Source: Planoprotostelium fungivorum (Eukaryota > Evosea > Variosea > Cavosteliida > Cavosteliaceae). From it: 64,000 bases of DNA. The notes under the pieces were generated by a model. The model was not told the DNA's origin, did no database searches, and was given only the letters and a program-made list of their open reading frames with translations. Below, in pieces: positions 1-11,121 of the stretch (positions are counted from its first letter, which is position 1; each line of letters begins with the position of its first letter). Made by a program: the position numbers and the translations under genes. The stretch spans positions 464,548-528,547 of the forward strand of contig MDYQ01000001.1 in the NCBI GenBank assembly GCA_003024175.1. The letters run 5' to 3'.

Positions 1-1699
1 TGACACTGATGTTGCCCAGTACATTGAGATTCAGATTGGCCAGTTGTTCTACCTTGAAGCCCTTGCAGGATAAATCGTTCAAGTCTTCGATCTGGAGCTG
101 GTTCAGAGCCTTGATGGCTTCCACGTTGAAGTTGTTGATTTGAGAGGCACGGAGACCTGATCGAATCAACGATGAGACGAATCGATCGATTTCACCTGCG
201 ATGACGAAATCACTGATGTACTCGGCTTGCTCTCTGCGGATGAACGAGAAGATGTCATCGGGAGCATTCTGAAGCTGAAGGACCCTGAAGCCCTTGAAAG
301 ATTCGGGGTATATGTTCTGAACCAACAGACCACGGAGACCGGCGGCGGCGGCATCAGAGATGCGGTTGATACCATCGGCAGACACGCCGACGAGCGCCAC
401 GTAAGAGGCATTTCTCAACTGATCGGCGGTGAAACCTGTGATGACGTCAGAATTCGTCACAAAGCAATGGATCACCTGGGTAAGAAGTGAGGGAGAGGTT
501 GGCCAGGTTACCGGCAGGCATGAGGCTGAAAGCTGTGGGCTGAGAGTTGAAGATGCAGCCCTCGCTGATGTTTCTCAGAGTGGTATACTGGATTTTAGAA
601 TAGAACTCTGCGTTGAATCCGGCACAAGTCACGTTCAGAGCACCGATCTTGTTCACAATCAGCCGATGTCCTTCGATTCTTCTCTCACCTGATCGGCTGT
701 GACACCCGGGGCAGCAGACGTGTTCGTCTTCTGAAGGAGGGGGATGGAAAGAGCGGCAAAAGTGGGCACGGCCAATCGTGTGAGTTGTTCGGCGCTGACG
801 AGCTGGAAGGCCTCCAGGGGAAGAGCTCTGACGGCCTCGACCGACCAGGCGGCGAATGCGGTGGGAGTCAGCTTCTCCACTAAGAGGGGCTTGACGCCGG
901 ACGCTCCATCTGCGGAGAACCAAGCTCCCTTCAACCCTGCGGCCGCGTCGGTGTTGAGTTCACTGACTTGAGCCTTGTTGAGAGCTGTGGGAAGTCAATG
1001 AGGAGTGATGATGGGGATGCATCACCAGATACGCGAGAGCTGTCCCATGTGGAGAGTTGTACCGGGCTCACGACGGTGAATACGGGGGCAGGTAAGTTCT
1101 TTATGCAAGCGGGGGGGATGACGGCGAAAGAGTCGTTGGACAGTTGAGAGAGGAGGAGTGAATTGAAGCCGGTGCATGCGGCTGCGGAGATCATTCCCAC
1201 TTGTGCGGGGGAGAGGGCGGCAGCAGCGGTGGCGTTCCACAGCGAGAAGTGTGTCGCGTTGAATCCTGAATGACGTCAGTGATTACATTTTGGAGACGTA
1301 AATCACCAGAGAGTGTGGAGGCGTTGAGAGCGGCTGTCTGCTCGTAGGTGATCGTCGTGAGAGCGGAGGGTTTGGTGTTAGAAGCCTGCTCGCTGGAGAG
1401 TGCGGTGATGGATGGGAGTTCGACATATGGTAATTGAGTGCTCAACAGTCCTTGGAAGGCAGGGGCATCTGTCGCACGGATCTGCTCGATCGTATATCCT
1501 GAACGTCGTCAGTGAAATGTAAAAATGGTGGATCACCTTCGAAGGCAGAAGGGGGGATGATGCTGAGGTTGTAAGCAGAGAGCGTAGTGAAATCGGTGGC
1601 GTTCAGTTGAGAGAGTGTGGTCGAGTTTAACTTGGCCCAATCTTGTGCTGAGCAGGCAGCGAACAAGAGGGTTAACAGGAATAGGTTCCTCATCGTCAT
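1..1699 (-). CDS. Secreted leucine-rich repeat-like protein (3' partial)
   Basis: The ATG at 1697-1699 opens with a clear signal peptide (MTMRNLFLLTLLFAACSAQ). Short introns of about 40 nt (for example 1499-1536 and near 1266-1306) join further exons in frame, and the gene runs off the left edge with no stop. The mature protein is built from degenerate repeats of about 20-25 residues of the kind Leu-x2-Leu-(Ser/Asn/Thr)-x-(Ala/Asp)-x-Phe-x-x-Leu-(Ser/Thr), with motifs such as LSQLNATDFTTLSAYNLSII, LSPAQVGMIS and FTADQLRNASYVALVGVS. There are several N-glycosylation sequons (LNAT, LNST, LNVT). I do not recognise a named family; an extracellular repeat scaffold or adhesion/recognition protein is a guess. 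The next gene is about 0.6 kb away on the same strand. The reading frame and signal peptide are well supported; the function is unknown. Confidence 0.75.
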
Positions 1700-2334
1700 T
1701 CTAGATGTCTATCAGGTTTGTGAAGAAACAAAGGTCTCACCCTCGTATCTGACGTGACGTTGCTTTGATGATGCTCGCGACAAAATGCTAAAATCACCCA
1801 TTTGGATGAGATTTCCATCCATCGCGGTAGAAATTTTCATTCAGGGAGGATTGGTGGGGCGATCCGCCCGGTCCCGTATCTTCACGAAATCGCGACTTCG
1901 AAAGAAATCAACAGAAAACACCATTTGACACCTCAAACAGCTGTCTTCCTCTTTTCTCTGGCTTTAGGTAGAGGAATAAGGTAGAATGCCATTCGATGTA
2001 TCAACTCTTTATATAAACATGAATATTGTTGGCCAATGCCTCTCCTTCCTCAGAAGAGTAGTGCTCTGGATGTGCCCTGTCTCAGGTTCTTCTGTTGCTC
2101 TTTTTTGATGGGTGATCCATTCTTACTGGGTGTTACATTCACACGAGCGGGAGAGAATACCTATCACTCGATGAGATTCTCTTCCGTGATCTCATTATCA
2201 GGAGATCTCCACCTTCTTGATTGGAGACTGACTGGGACTGTTCTGACGGACATTGTCCGAGCTTGGCTTCCAGTTTGGCTGCATGGATTTACGGTGTCCC
2301 TTGTTACCCTCCACTGTACAAAGTCACCACCGAT
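1700..2334. other. Intergenic region with a TATA-like box
   Basis: About 635 bases lie between the start of the secreted repeat protein and the end of the coiled-coil gene, both on the minus strand. A TATATAAA sequence sits at 2010-2017 on the plus strand. It is followed by an open plus-strand frame (ATG at 2036, 114 codons) that has no recognisable features, and I do not call it a gene. The first 100-200 bases next to 1699 should hold the promoter of the secreted repeat protein, but no element is obvious. Confidence 0.4.
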
Positions 2335-4180
2335 TCAGATTTCAATTCTAATACCTTGTCCTTTCTCCTCCACAGCGTAACCTCCACCAACTCGTGTGGC
2401 GGGACTCCTCAGTGTGGCCGATTTTTTGGGACTCCTCTTCACCACAATCTCGTGTCCCAAATCCGCTACCACGTTGTTCACGGGTAGCACCACTTGTGGT
2501 GCAGAGAAAGGTTCTGGGCACACTTCCTCCACATCTGTCTCCTCTTGACAGATGCTCTCCTTCTCTTCGAAGAGATCGTTGAACGATGGCACGTGGCTCA
2601 TCATGAGTGTCTGTCTCCTCTGGAGGCTGAGATCAGACAACCTCCGACTCATTCCGTGAACGTGACAGTGAAATTCAGCCGCAGTTCCCCTCGCCGCTTC
2701 CAATTCGCCTCGGGCGTTCGTGATGGTGGAGAACCACGAGCCGATGGAGGCCTTCAGTTTCTGCTGCCTCTCTTCCATGATGTGAGAGGTGATGGATGTG
2801 ATGGTGGATGTGATGGATTGAACGTGGGGAGTGAGGTCTGTCTGGGAGTCCAAGAGGTTCGAGAGAAGTTGAGAAGCCTCTTCGTCTTTCCTTCCTACGG
2901 AGAGGGTGATGTTGCTGGCTTCGACATTGGCGATCTACAACGCGTTAGATGGTATCGAAATTTCGCGGAGATCTACCTTGAAATCGAGGGATCGATCGAG
3001 GTGGATGGCCAAGCGTGACATTCTATCGCGGATTTCTTTTCCGTCTCTACAACGAGTCAGTCTCTTCCATTCACAGTGAATGGTCACCCCAGAAATTCGG
3101 GTCTGTGCAGTTGAGCTTCAGCATCCTCTATCTGCTCTGACATGTTCGTGAGTGCATCGAAAATGACTTCCAGGGTGGTGCTGTGTGCCTCCAAGTGTCT
3201 TCGGATGTCTTTCAATTTGTCTGAGAAACTCTTCTCCCTCTCCAGTTGATCGTTCAGCACTTGTGATCCGCTGCATGTTGCATGAGCCGAAGATGATGTG
3301 ATGACAAATTTCACCTGTTGACTTGTGATTGGAGTCCCAATAGCTCGGCACGGAGGAGTTCCCATTCCTCCAGACACTCATCACGAGAAGATGAGACATG
3401 ATTCTCGGTCGATCTCAGGTTGTCCACGGCAGACCTCATAGCTTGATATCTGGATTTGAGCATCGTCACTTCATCTCTCACGACCTAAAGACATCAGCCG
3501 TTTGTAATGAAAGTAGGTATCACCTGATGGTCTGATACCTTCAGTTCGAAGAGTTGGCTGAGGAGGTCTTCGAGAGCTTTGTTACAGTCCGTCCAAACGA
3601 AGTCTTTGAGGGTTTGAATCTCATTCTCGGTGGCATCACTGCGATCATCGAGCGATGTGATTTCCTCTTCAAAGGAAGAGAGCCATCCCGCGAGTGACTG
3701 TTGCATATCACGAACGGATTCGATCAGTGGTGTGATCGAATCAGAAGATGAGTCAAAAAATGAGGCACGAAGGATCTTGTCGAGAGTTTCGACCAAGCGG
3801 TATTTGGCTTGCTATCGGTATCTTAGAAAGTGATCTTTTCGATATCAAATATTACCTTGAAGAGGCAACTGATGCACATGAGCTTCATCTTGTGAGATGA
3901 GAAGGCAGCATCGAACTCCGCTTGCAGACTGATAGTTCGGAGGTGTTGCCGTAGCTCAGTGTTCTGCCTCAATAATCCATCTCGATCTGGTGCTGGGCCT
4001 GCCAGGCGACTCACTGATGATTCAGTGAGCAGAAAAAGAAGATGTGACATCATTACATGGTCTATGGCTCGTCTTGAATGGTTCTGTTGGAAAGCCATTG
4101 AAGGTTCTTCGTTTACGAGAGTCATTGTTGATACTGGATGCATTGAACAATTGTTCCTCTCCAGATTGACCCGCTCCCAT
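2335..4180 (-). CDS. Coiled-coil protein of unknown function
   Basis: About seven exons can be joined in frame on the minus strand. The N-terminus starts MGAGQSGEEQ (ATG at 4180; an upstream in-frame ATG at 4222 is an alternative). Then come long charged helical stretches with heptad-like spacing, e.g. DGLLRQNTELRQHLRTISLQ, LDDRSDATENEIQTLKDF, LEREKSFSDKLKDIRRHLEA and MSEQIEDAEAQL. The C-terminal exon (2335 to about 2900) has another helix (MEERQQKLKASIGSWFSTI), then an acidic and basic tail without helix (FEEKESICQEETDVEEVCPE, VVKRSPKK). Intron borders are typical (gtgatacc...tttag, gtgaaatttg...atgcag). The glycine at position 2 could allow N-myristoylation if 4180 is the true start. An E2F-like site lies about 90 bp upstream, which hints at a cell-cycle role such as centrosome or kinetochore, but no family can be assigned. 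Confidence 0.7.
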
Positions 4181-4266
4181 GTTGATGTTCTGAAAAAAAC
4201 AGAAGAGGTGCTCTGTTTCCAACGGCAGGAAAAATGCGAGTCCCTCGGAGCCATTTGAAAATGATG

Positions 4267-4278
4267 TTTTGGCGGGAA
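4267..4278 (-). promoter_or_regulatory. E2F-like site
   Basis: TTTTGGCGGGAA matches the E2F/DP consensus TTTSSCGC/GCGGGAAA on both half-sites. It lies in the 380 bp divergent promoter between the coiled-coil gene and the ABHD17-like gene, about 90 bp upstream of the former's ATG. Three similar sites occur at other 5' regions of this window (30164, 35294, 59700). Confidence 0.4.
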
Positions 4279-4557
4279 GTATGATCCGTTACGTTTAGCT
4301 TCCTTGTGTCGACTCAATCGCAGACGTATCACGTACTGTTCTGTCGGTCTGTTTGAATGATCCTGTCTTCTGAACATTATCAGAGAAGCTATATGCTCGC
4401 GATAGAGAGCCTGAGGAACAGTTTGGTTGTACGATGGAACAGCCATTCTTTTGAGTCTATCAACTGGGAGCCCTTGGTCTGGATCCCAAATGGAAGTTGA
4501 AAAATTCGATCTAAATTCTCGTGGTCAAATTGCCAGAAGATCAGATCACAGAACAAC

Positions 4558-5738
4558 ATGGGTGGCACTGTAGCAAAGTTTGCTTTTGTTCCGCCAGACC
4601 CAATCAAACCAAAACAGCCATTCGAGCTGCTGAAGACGGCTAACAATCATCAAATTCCAGTTCAGTTCTTCCCCACCCAATTGAAAAAGTGACTGTCCCT
4701 TTCACAGTCATCAGCTGATCTGTTTGTTAGAGGGAAACCCACTATCATCTTCTCTCACGGCAATGGAGAGGATCTAGCGTGAGATTCAGTGGAATGATGT
4801 CTTTGATATATCTCCAATAGTATGAACGAAAGATGGATGGACCATCTGAGCCGCTCCCTGGATGTTAACATGGTCTCTTACGATTACTCTGGTTATGGAA
4901 TGTCAAAGACTCACGATGATAAGAAGGTACGATTCGAACGAGCCGATGTCATCAGATCTCCTGAACACATGAACAGATCGAGTTTCCATCCGAAGCATTC
5001 GTCTTCAACGATGTCCAGGCCGTGTACGATCACGTCACCCGAAACAAAGAGATCGACAGCCGAGACATCTTATTGTGGGTCAATCGCATGAGACCACCAC
5101 ACATCCACTCATCTTCAACAGCATGGGGAGGTCTCTCGGTAGCGGTCCCACTTGTGAGATGGGAAAGAGGTTATCTGACCAAGGCATCCCTTTTCGGGGT
5201 TGCATCATCCAGAGTGGTCTCCTCTCTTGTGTCCGAGTGGCCATGATGACTCAATCGAAGATTAGTCTGCCCATCGACATCTTCATTAACCGAGATAAGA
5301 TCGACAGCATCAACGCCCCGATCTTCATCATCCACGGCGAGAAAGATGAAGTGGTTGGATTCGAGCACGGAAAGGTTAGAGACACGAGTTAGTTGGATTG
5401 AAAATGAGCAGGGCCTATATGAATTGATCAAAGAGAAAGACAGTGAGGACGATGATGATGTGATGATGATGTGAAGATCTGACGAACATGATCAGGTGGT
5501 AGATATTCTCCTTGGTGGATTTTAACTGCGGGACACAATGATATCGAACACGGACAAGGGTGAGATGAGATCACGAGATGGAGCTGATGAGAGTAGAGGT
5601 GAATACATTCGGAGGCTGAGAGATTTCATCAAATGGTCGCAAGAGAACGAAATCAAGGCGATGAAGAGACAGAAGAGTTCCTTCTTTGGGAGGTGGTTGC
5701 AAGAGAAACCAAAGAGTGAGGAGTCCTCAAGTTTATAA
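4558..5738 (+). CDS. ABHD17-like alpha/beta hydrolase (putative protein depalmitoylase)
   Basis: The protein starts MGGTVAKFAFVPPDP, close to the N-terminal AKFAFFPPxP signature of the ABHD17/FAM108 family. In order along the exons come IFSHGNGEDL (oxyanion loop), YDYSGYGMSKT, the nucleophile elbow GRSLGSGPT (catalytic Ser), PIDIFINRDKI, IFIIHGEKDEVVGFEHG (catalytic Asp) and the His loop PWWILTAGHNDIE. All three catalytic residues are present. Family members are serine hydrolases that remove palmitate from membrane proteins. The vertebrate N-terminal cysteine cluster is missing; here the Met-Gly start could be myristoylated instead. The C-terminus is a long charged helix (IRRLRDFIKWSQENEIKAMK) not typical of the core. 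Introns are short, one as short as 34 nt (about 5561-5594). The stop codon is TAA at 5736. Confidence 0.85.
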
Positions 5739-5920
5739 AGGACGAGGATGTACATATCATGAGAGCGTGTCTTGTGTTGTTGGAAGCAGCTGGTCATCAC
5801 ATAGAGTGTGAACATGGTGTGGTCATGAGCTGTTCGATTTTCGTTGAATTTTCGAGACGATCGATGTTTTCGCAATTTGAAAAAGCTCATCTGGATCGAC
5901 ATCACGACATCAACCAAATC

Positions 5921-7344
5921 ATGCAGAAAGACCTCTTCAAGAAGATGGGCCCACCCCTGCCTCTATCGGCGAGTATGCCGAAGAAATCGTTGTGAGATCT
6001 GCCGCTCTATTCACAGTTTACTGAATCACTGCAGTAATGGGGAAATGACGGCCTTGAGCTGGTCAGAATTCTTTGATACATGTGAGGACATTCGAGTGGA
6101 ATCACGAAAGGCCACATTCCGAGTTCATCGGATTGGTAAAGAGAAAGGTAAGGATCGATGCGTCGAATGGCAGTGAATCGTATGCAGGAGACGAGGGAGC
6201 TCTGACGTTCATCTTATTACATGGTGCTGGACATACGTCACTCTCTTGGGCCCTGTGTGCGGTGAGTCATTCGACCTCCGAGCTGCGTGTGATAAATTCC
6301 AGAAAGAGATGGCCGATGCAAACTGCCAAGTCTTTGCTTTCGATTGTCGAGCTCATGGTGAGATGAAGATCAATCCAAGATGTTTCGAGATGCATCTGTA
6401 TGTCATCTCATCCGATGGACAGGATCAACTACCTCAGATGACGAAGAAGATCTCTCCGTCGAGGTTCTAACGGAAGATGCCACGTCACTGATCGAACAAT
6501 GTTTCAATGAGACGAAGAATCAGATCGTCATCGTCGGCCACTCCATGGGAGGTGCCATAGCTGCACGAGTTGCCGCCAGTGGAAGGTGTTCTCTCATCCA
6601 TCCATTCATCATCGTCGGCACAATCACAATCACGATCCTCATCACCATCACTCTCATCATCCTCACTGAAACACAGAGTGCCAAGATTAGTCGCCACCAT
6701 TGTCATCGATGTCGTAGAAGGTGAGATCCTCACCACGTCCGTCCGTCTCATCTTCTTCATCAGGAACAGCTCTGGCTGCCCTCCCAGGAATGCATCGTAT
6801 ATTAGAAGCCAGACCACAACACTTCCCCACCTTAGAGGATGCCATCAATTGGAGGTCAGACATGTCTACATCACTCTCCATCATGACTCATGAACATGCA
6901 GCATCTACAGTGGAATGTTGAAGAAATCGGAATCTGCTCGGGTATCGATACCGAGTCAATTGGTCCCTTCTAACGGCCTCACGTGGCGCACACGATTAGA
7001 GAAGACGGAGCCATTCTGGAAAGGTGGCACCATCATCCATCATCACCATCACCATCAGCTCCACGTCTAACGATGGATAGGATGGTTCACCGATCTGTCT
7101 AAAACGTTCTTATCGGTCAAGGGACATCGAGTGCTCATCTTGGCGGGAACGGACCGATTAGATAAAGAACTGACCATCGCGCACATGCAGGGACGATTCC
7201 AGTTGATCCTCTTCCCCACGTGCGGTCACACGATACAAGAAGACGTGAGGTCATCTCCTTTCATCATGCAGCTGATGTCTTCATCAGGATCCACAGAGAA
7301 CCGCTCAGGCTCTCTTGCAGTTACAGACGAAGAATAAATGGTAG
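5921..7344 (+). CDS. PPME1: Protein phosphatase methylesterase 1 (PME-1)
   Basis: The sequence begins MQKDLFKKMGPPLPLSAS and continues with LSWSEFFDTCEDIRVES, the conserved PME-1 segment before the hydrolase core. Then follow FILLHGAGHTSLSWA (oxyanion region), VFAFDCRAHG, the nucleophile elbow IVIVGHSMGGAIAARVAAS, VATIVIDVVEGTALAALPGM, RPQHFPTLEDAINW, and WFTDLSKTFLSVKGHRVLIL followed by AGTDRLDKEL. The catalytic His is in FPTCGHTIQED. The last exon, after an intron 7240-7286, gives a helix (PQRTAQALLQLQTKNKW) that closes the fold, and the stop is TAG at 7342. PME-1 removes the C-terminal methyl ester from the PP2A catalytic subunit, which regulates holoenzyme assembly. Length and motif order fit an intact gene. 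Several introns are low-complexity CATCA/TGATG sequence. Confidence 0.92.
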
Positions 7345-7620
7345 AGGTAGCAGTCGATGTCTTCCTCTGTGGATGCAAATGCATAGAAGAGGGGTGCCAC
7401 GTGTTGTTGTTACATAACAGATGGATATACAGAGTACGCTCCGGCACATCTTTTTTCTTTGTGTTTTCTCTTAAATTTCGTTTCTCCTCAACTCCGTTCG
7501 TCGGCTCAACGATACAGACGCTCTCATCGGAGGCTCCTTCTATTTCATTGGGGCTATAGATCACCATCCACACGTACATTTAACGCTTTCAACACGGATA
7601 TAGACGTAGAAGACACAGAT

Positions 7621-10079
7621 ATGAAGAGAAAAAGGCCTAGAGAACGAGATGTTGTCAACAACGGAGATTATGCATCTCATATGATAGCACAGGTGAGATA
7701 CTGATCAGCTGATTTGCATTGTCTAAAACATGAAGGCGAATCACACAGAGGGAATGTGGGTGAAGATGCTTGAAGGCATGAAAGTCAAAGCGGACATTCC
7801 TATAGCAATGAAAGGACTTCCAGAGGAGATCTTTGCACATGTCTCCACATATCTTAATCTTGTCGACCGAGTGGTTCTATCTCAGGTGAAATGGAGAATT
7901 GGAACGTGAGAATTCTCATCCGTTAGGTTTCGTGTTGGTTCTACTGCTTCATACACTCTCCCTCTCCTGTTTGGAGAACGATCGATCTCACAGAATATTC
8001 CTCTGCGCTGAAGAAGAGAATCAAGCAGGTATCCCACCATCTCATATCATGATTCTGACGTCAGCCACAGACCCATCGTCACCCCGATCGCTATTGGGAG
8101 CTGGTGAGCCAAGCTTTAATCAGCCTGTCCCGCTGTGCGAGATCGTCAGCCAGGAGCATCAGACTGAACGCCAAGAGCAAGTACCCCTATCACACTCACA
8201 TCATGGACTACGCCATATACGCCATCACTTACCACTGTGTCCATCTAGACGAGGTGACAGTTTGAATCGAACGTTCGAGCTGAAAGTAGATTCTATAGAT
8301 CGGTATATCCTTCACCCAGTTGGAGGAGTCCACTCTACTTCACATGATCCAGAGACTGAAGAACATCAAGAGATATTATTTCAAAGGCACATCCATCACA
8401 TCCAACGTACTGAGAGCCATCGCCGATCAGCAGCAATGCGAGGTATGAAGAAAAGTGAAGGGAGAAAATGACTCTGGCAGCTGATGGAAGTCTCTGCACA
8501 AGGAAAGAACGAGACAAGGAACAGCTGGATGAAAGGTCTTCCCTTCGATAGCGAATCCTTCCTCTACTTTGGCGAGAAATGCAAGGAGACGTTGAAGGTG
8601 AGGAGGAAGACGAGAGTGATGCGTGACACGATGACAGGTGTTGCGATTGAAGCAGACATCTTTTCATTCACCGGAGACACTTTACACGCTCTTCTCTATC
8701 TGTAGGAAGTTGGAGAGAGTTTCCGCTGGTATTTCTGCGATCGATGACAAGGCCATCAAGGTGAAGAGATGAAATGTCATCGAAATCTCACGACGAACAG
8801 ATCCTCGTGGAGAACAATCCACAGATGACCCACCTCAAGATATCATTGTCCAAGGTGAGATGTCATGCGAGATGTCGTCTGAAGGATGTAGGTCAGCGAT
8901 CGTGGATTAAAAGCCATCGCCTCTCGCTGTGAAAATCTAGTTCACTTGGATGCAAAATTCAACGAAGGAACGACAGCTCAATCTCTCACTATATTGACCC
9001 GTGGTGTCTGCAAGAAGATTCAAGTGAGTTGTTCGTCATCTACAACGAGCATCTTCATCTCTCGCATCGTAACATTGATCTCGCGACAGATCTTGTCGAT
9101 CTATCTACCCAGCGTGCCTCCCGAGGAATTACCCAACATCATCGAATCGTTCCCCGATCTCATCAAATTAGATCTGGCACAGTGAGTAACATCATCATGA
9201 CATCGTCGATGGCTGACGAGAGCAGATCTCTGCTGGATGATGACACTCTGAAAGAGATCGCAGCGAGAAAACCGAAACTGTACAGTTTGAACGTCAGCGA
9301 GACGAATTTGAGTAACGATGGGATAGGTGGGTTGAATCTACGATCGAAATGTTTATTTTACGCAGGGAGTCTGATCAATTTCGAGAATCTAATCGAATTG
9401 TCCATCGGGTTGGAGAAGGTGAGATCGATCGCATCATCATCACGCTCGCATCATGATCACGTGAAGGGATGAGTCTGAAGGGAGAATAGGTTAGTGATGC
9501 GGCCACTCGAATCATTCCCCGCTCTTGTCCCAAGCTGCGTATCCTACGTATCCACCAACAGAGTTTCTCAGAGGGAGCCATCAGTTCCATGATCGAGGTG
9601 ATCGTCACCTCCATCTTCCTCCGCATGCTGACGCAGACAGTCCATGCCCTATCTCAAAGAGTTGGAATTCGTCTCAGAGGGAGAGATACCCTTCAAGAGC
9701 CTTCAAGAGACGATCCGAAAGTACAATCCCAACTTACATCTCATCAGCTACGATCAGGTAATCATCCTCTATACCATCTCATGTTCCTTCTCTCGTCTTT
9801 CTCTCTTCTTTATCTCTTCTCACTCCATCTCAGGACAACGAACAAAGCGACAGCGGCAGCAGTGAGAGTTCTGGAAGTGATATAGAGAGTGACGATGAAC
9901 CGGTGTGTGACCGATGCTGTGATGACAGAGAGACTCATCTCGTGTAGATCCCCGACAGAGACCTCAATCCAGAAAACGATCTGGTGCATGAGACACTCCT
10001 CGTCCTCCACAACGAAGCCCAAGTTCAAGAACAATTTGAGCAGGCAGGAATAGAACCGGACACCATGGCCCAAGAATAA
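7621..10079 (+). CDS. F-box and leucine-rich repeat protein
   Basis: The first exons give MKRKRPRERDVVNNGDYASH, a basic start with a possible nuclear signal. An F-box follows at about residues 50-95 (GLPEEIFAHVSTYLNLVDRV, then VLSQVSCWFYCFIHSPSPVW). The rest consists of irregular leucine-rich repeats, for example LHMIQRLKNIKRYYFKGTSI and LKEIAARKPKLYSLNVSETN, and ends in an acidic tail (NENEQSDSGSS-like, DIESDDEP) and PDRDLNPENDLVHETLLVLH. F-box/LRR proteins act as substrate receptors of SCF (Skp1-Cullin-F-box) ubiquitin ligases; the substrate cannot be read from the sequence. The gene has about ten short introns, and exon joins in 8200-9500 were not all resolved. The stop TAA at 10077 lies inside an AATAAA. 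The next gene ends 48 bp away on the other strand. Confidence 0.75.
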
Positions 10080-10127
10080 ACCCTCACCTCTATGAAACGT
10101 TGTTGTCTTGCCTCTCAATATTCACCA

Positions 10128-10516
10128 TTACGTCATCCTATGGATTACAAGATGTGTTCTGGGCCAATTATAGAGGAGTTTTATGCTTCTCTGAGGTGAT
10201 CTGGATTTGTAACGAGTCCTTATAGAGTCACGTTCCCAAGAGACATCCGTCGGTTTCAGTTTACGCAAGAGCAGGCATTTTTCAGAAAAGGAGGCGTCGG
10301 CTGCCGTCGACATTGAAGAGGATCTCGCGTAGAACACGTTGATTCTCTGGTAGATTCGAAGATCCACGGGGTTGTTGGGGTAGAGAATGTCGACGATCCC
10401 AAACTCACCGAGGGCGGGAACGTCGCAGGACGGGACGAGTGTGGAAGAAGACAAATTTCCAAAGTGTTCGAGACCGACACGAAGAGACACACATTCAATT
10501 TCCCTCACGAGGAACT
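10128..10516 (-). CDS. Uncharacterised small protein (5' end uncertain)
   Basis: The minus frame is open from the stop at 10128 to beyond 10516. Between about 10300 and 10480 its codon use is strongly gene-like (C-ending third positions), giving GEFGIVDILYPNNPVDLRI and RINVFYARSSSMSTAADASF. No ATG in this frame precedes it, so an upstream exon or a start in another frame joined by an intron is needed. It would converge on the F-box gene with 48 bp between stops, which suits this compact genome, and it diverges from the gene starting at 10530. I do not recognise any family. The opposite strand is also partly open here, so the strand call is not certain. Confidence 0.4.
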
Positions 10517-10529
10517 CTAAACATTCGAG

Positions 10530-10868
10530 ATGGTGAAGCCTTCTGCAGCCGCAATGTACTCGCACACACCGGAGGTGGACTGTGAGTCGCACATCGGCCA
10601 GGACCTCTATACCTTCTACTTCCCCATCGAGATTGGAGACTTCGTTGTATCCATGTGGAGTAAGACTGGCTCACTCTTCTCGGTCACTCTCTACGAGAAC
10701 GGCACTCCATTATCCAGACGTGACAACCGAATCGGAAGACTTCCATGGTCCTCCAAACTCATGAGATCCTGGAAGGAGGACGTGTATAGCAAGCCAGAGA
10801 TCGACCAGATGGTCAGTGACCTCCACGTCATCGCACAGAAGCCCCCCACACCCGTGTATTCTATGTAA
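10530..10868 (+). CDS. Uncharacterised 112-residue protein
   Basis: This is an intronless frame (or a last exon) starting MVKPSAAAMYSHTPEVDCES, with an alternative ATG at 10554. It carries DLYTFYFPIEIGDFVVSMWS and KPEIDQMVSDLHVIAQKPPT. Codon use matches neighbouring genes, with high C/G at third positions, and the frame ends TAA at 10866. An AATAAA at about 10926-10931 is a likely poly(A) signal for this gene. I do not recognise the protein. It is not predicted to be secreted and has no membrane segment. Confidence 0.5.
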   Translation: MVKPSAAAMYSHTPEVDCESHIGQDLYTFYFPIEIGDFVVSMWSKTGSLFSVTLYENGTPLSRRDNRIGRLPWSSKLMRSWKEDVYSKPEIDQMVSDLHVIAQKPPTPVYSM

Positions 10869-11121
10869 AGTCACTTGTATAAAATTAGGAGGAATTCATC
10901 CAGTCAGCGCGAAGGGTGGAACATCAATAAATCCAAATGTATAACATGCTTCATCTTCTATTATTACTGTGGATGATACCGGTTGAGTCCGGTCACACAC
11001 CTTCTTTGTCCTTAAGCGAGCCAGCTTCTGACGTCATAGTGGTACCTTTGTCCCACGCGTCTACCGTTCAGCTCACAGATGAACCCACAGACAACCAACA
11101 TCACAGTGGGACAATAATCAT

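Noticed and set aside
2036-2380. 114-codon plus-strand frame following a TATATAAA box
   Set aside because: No domain, poor codon bias, and its end overlaps the last exon of the minus-strand coiled-coil gene. The TATA sequence lies too close for a standard promoter.
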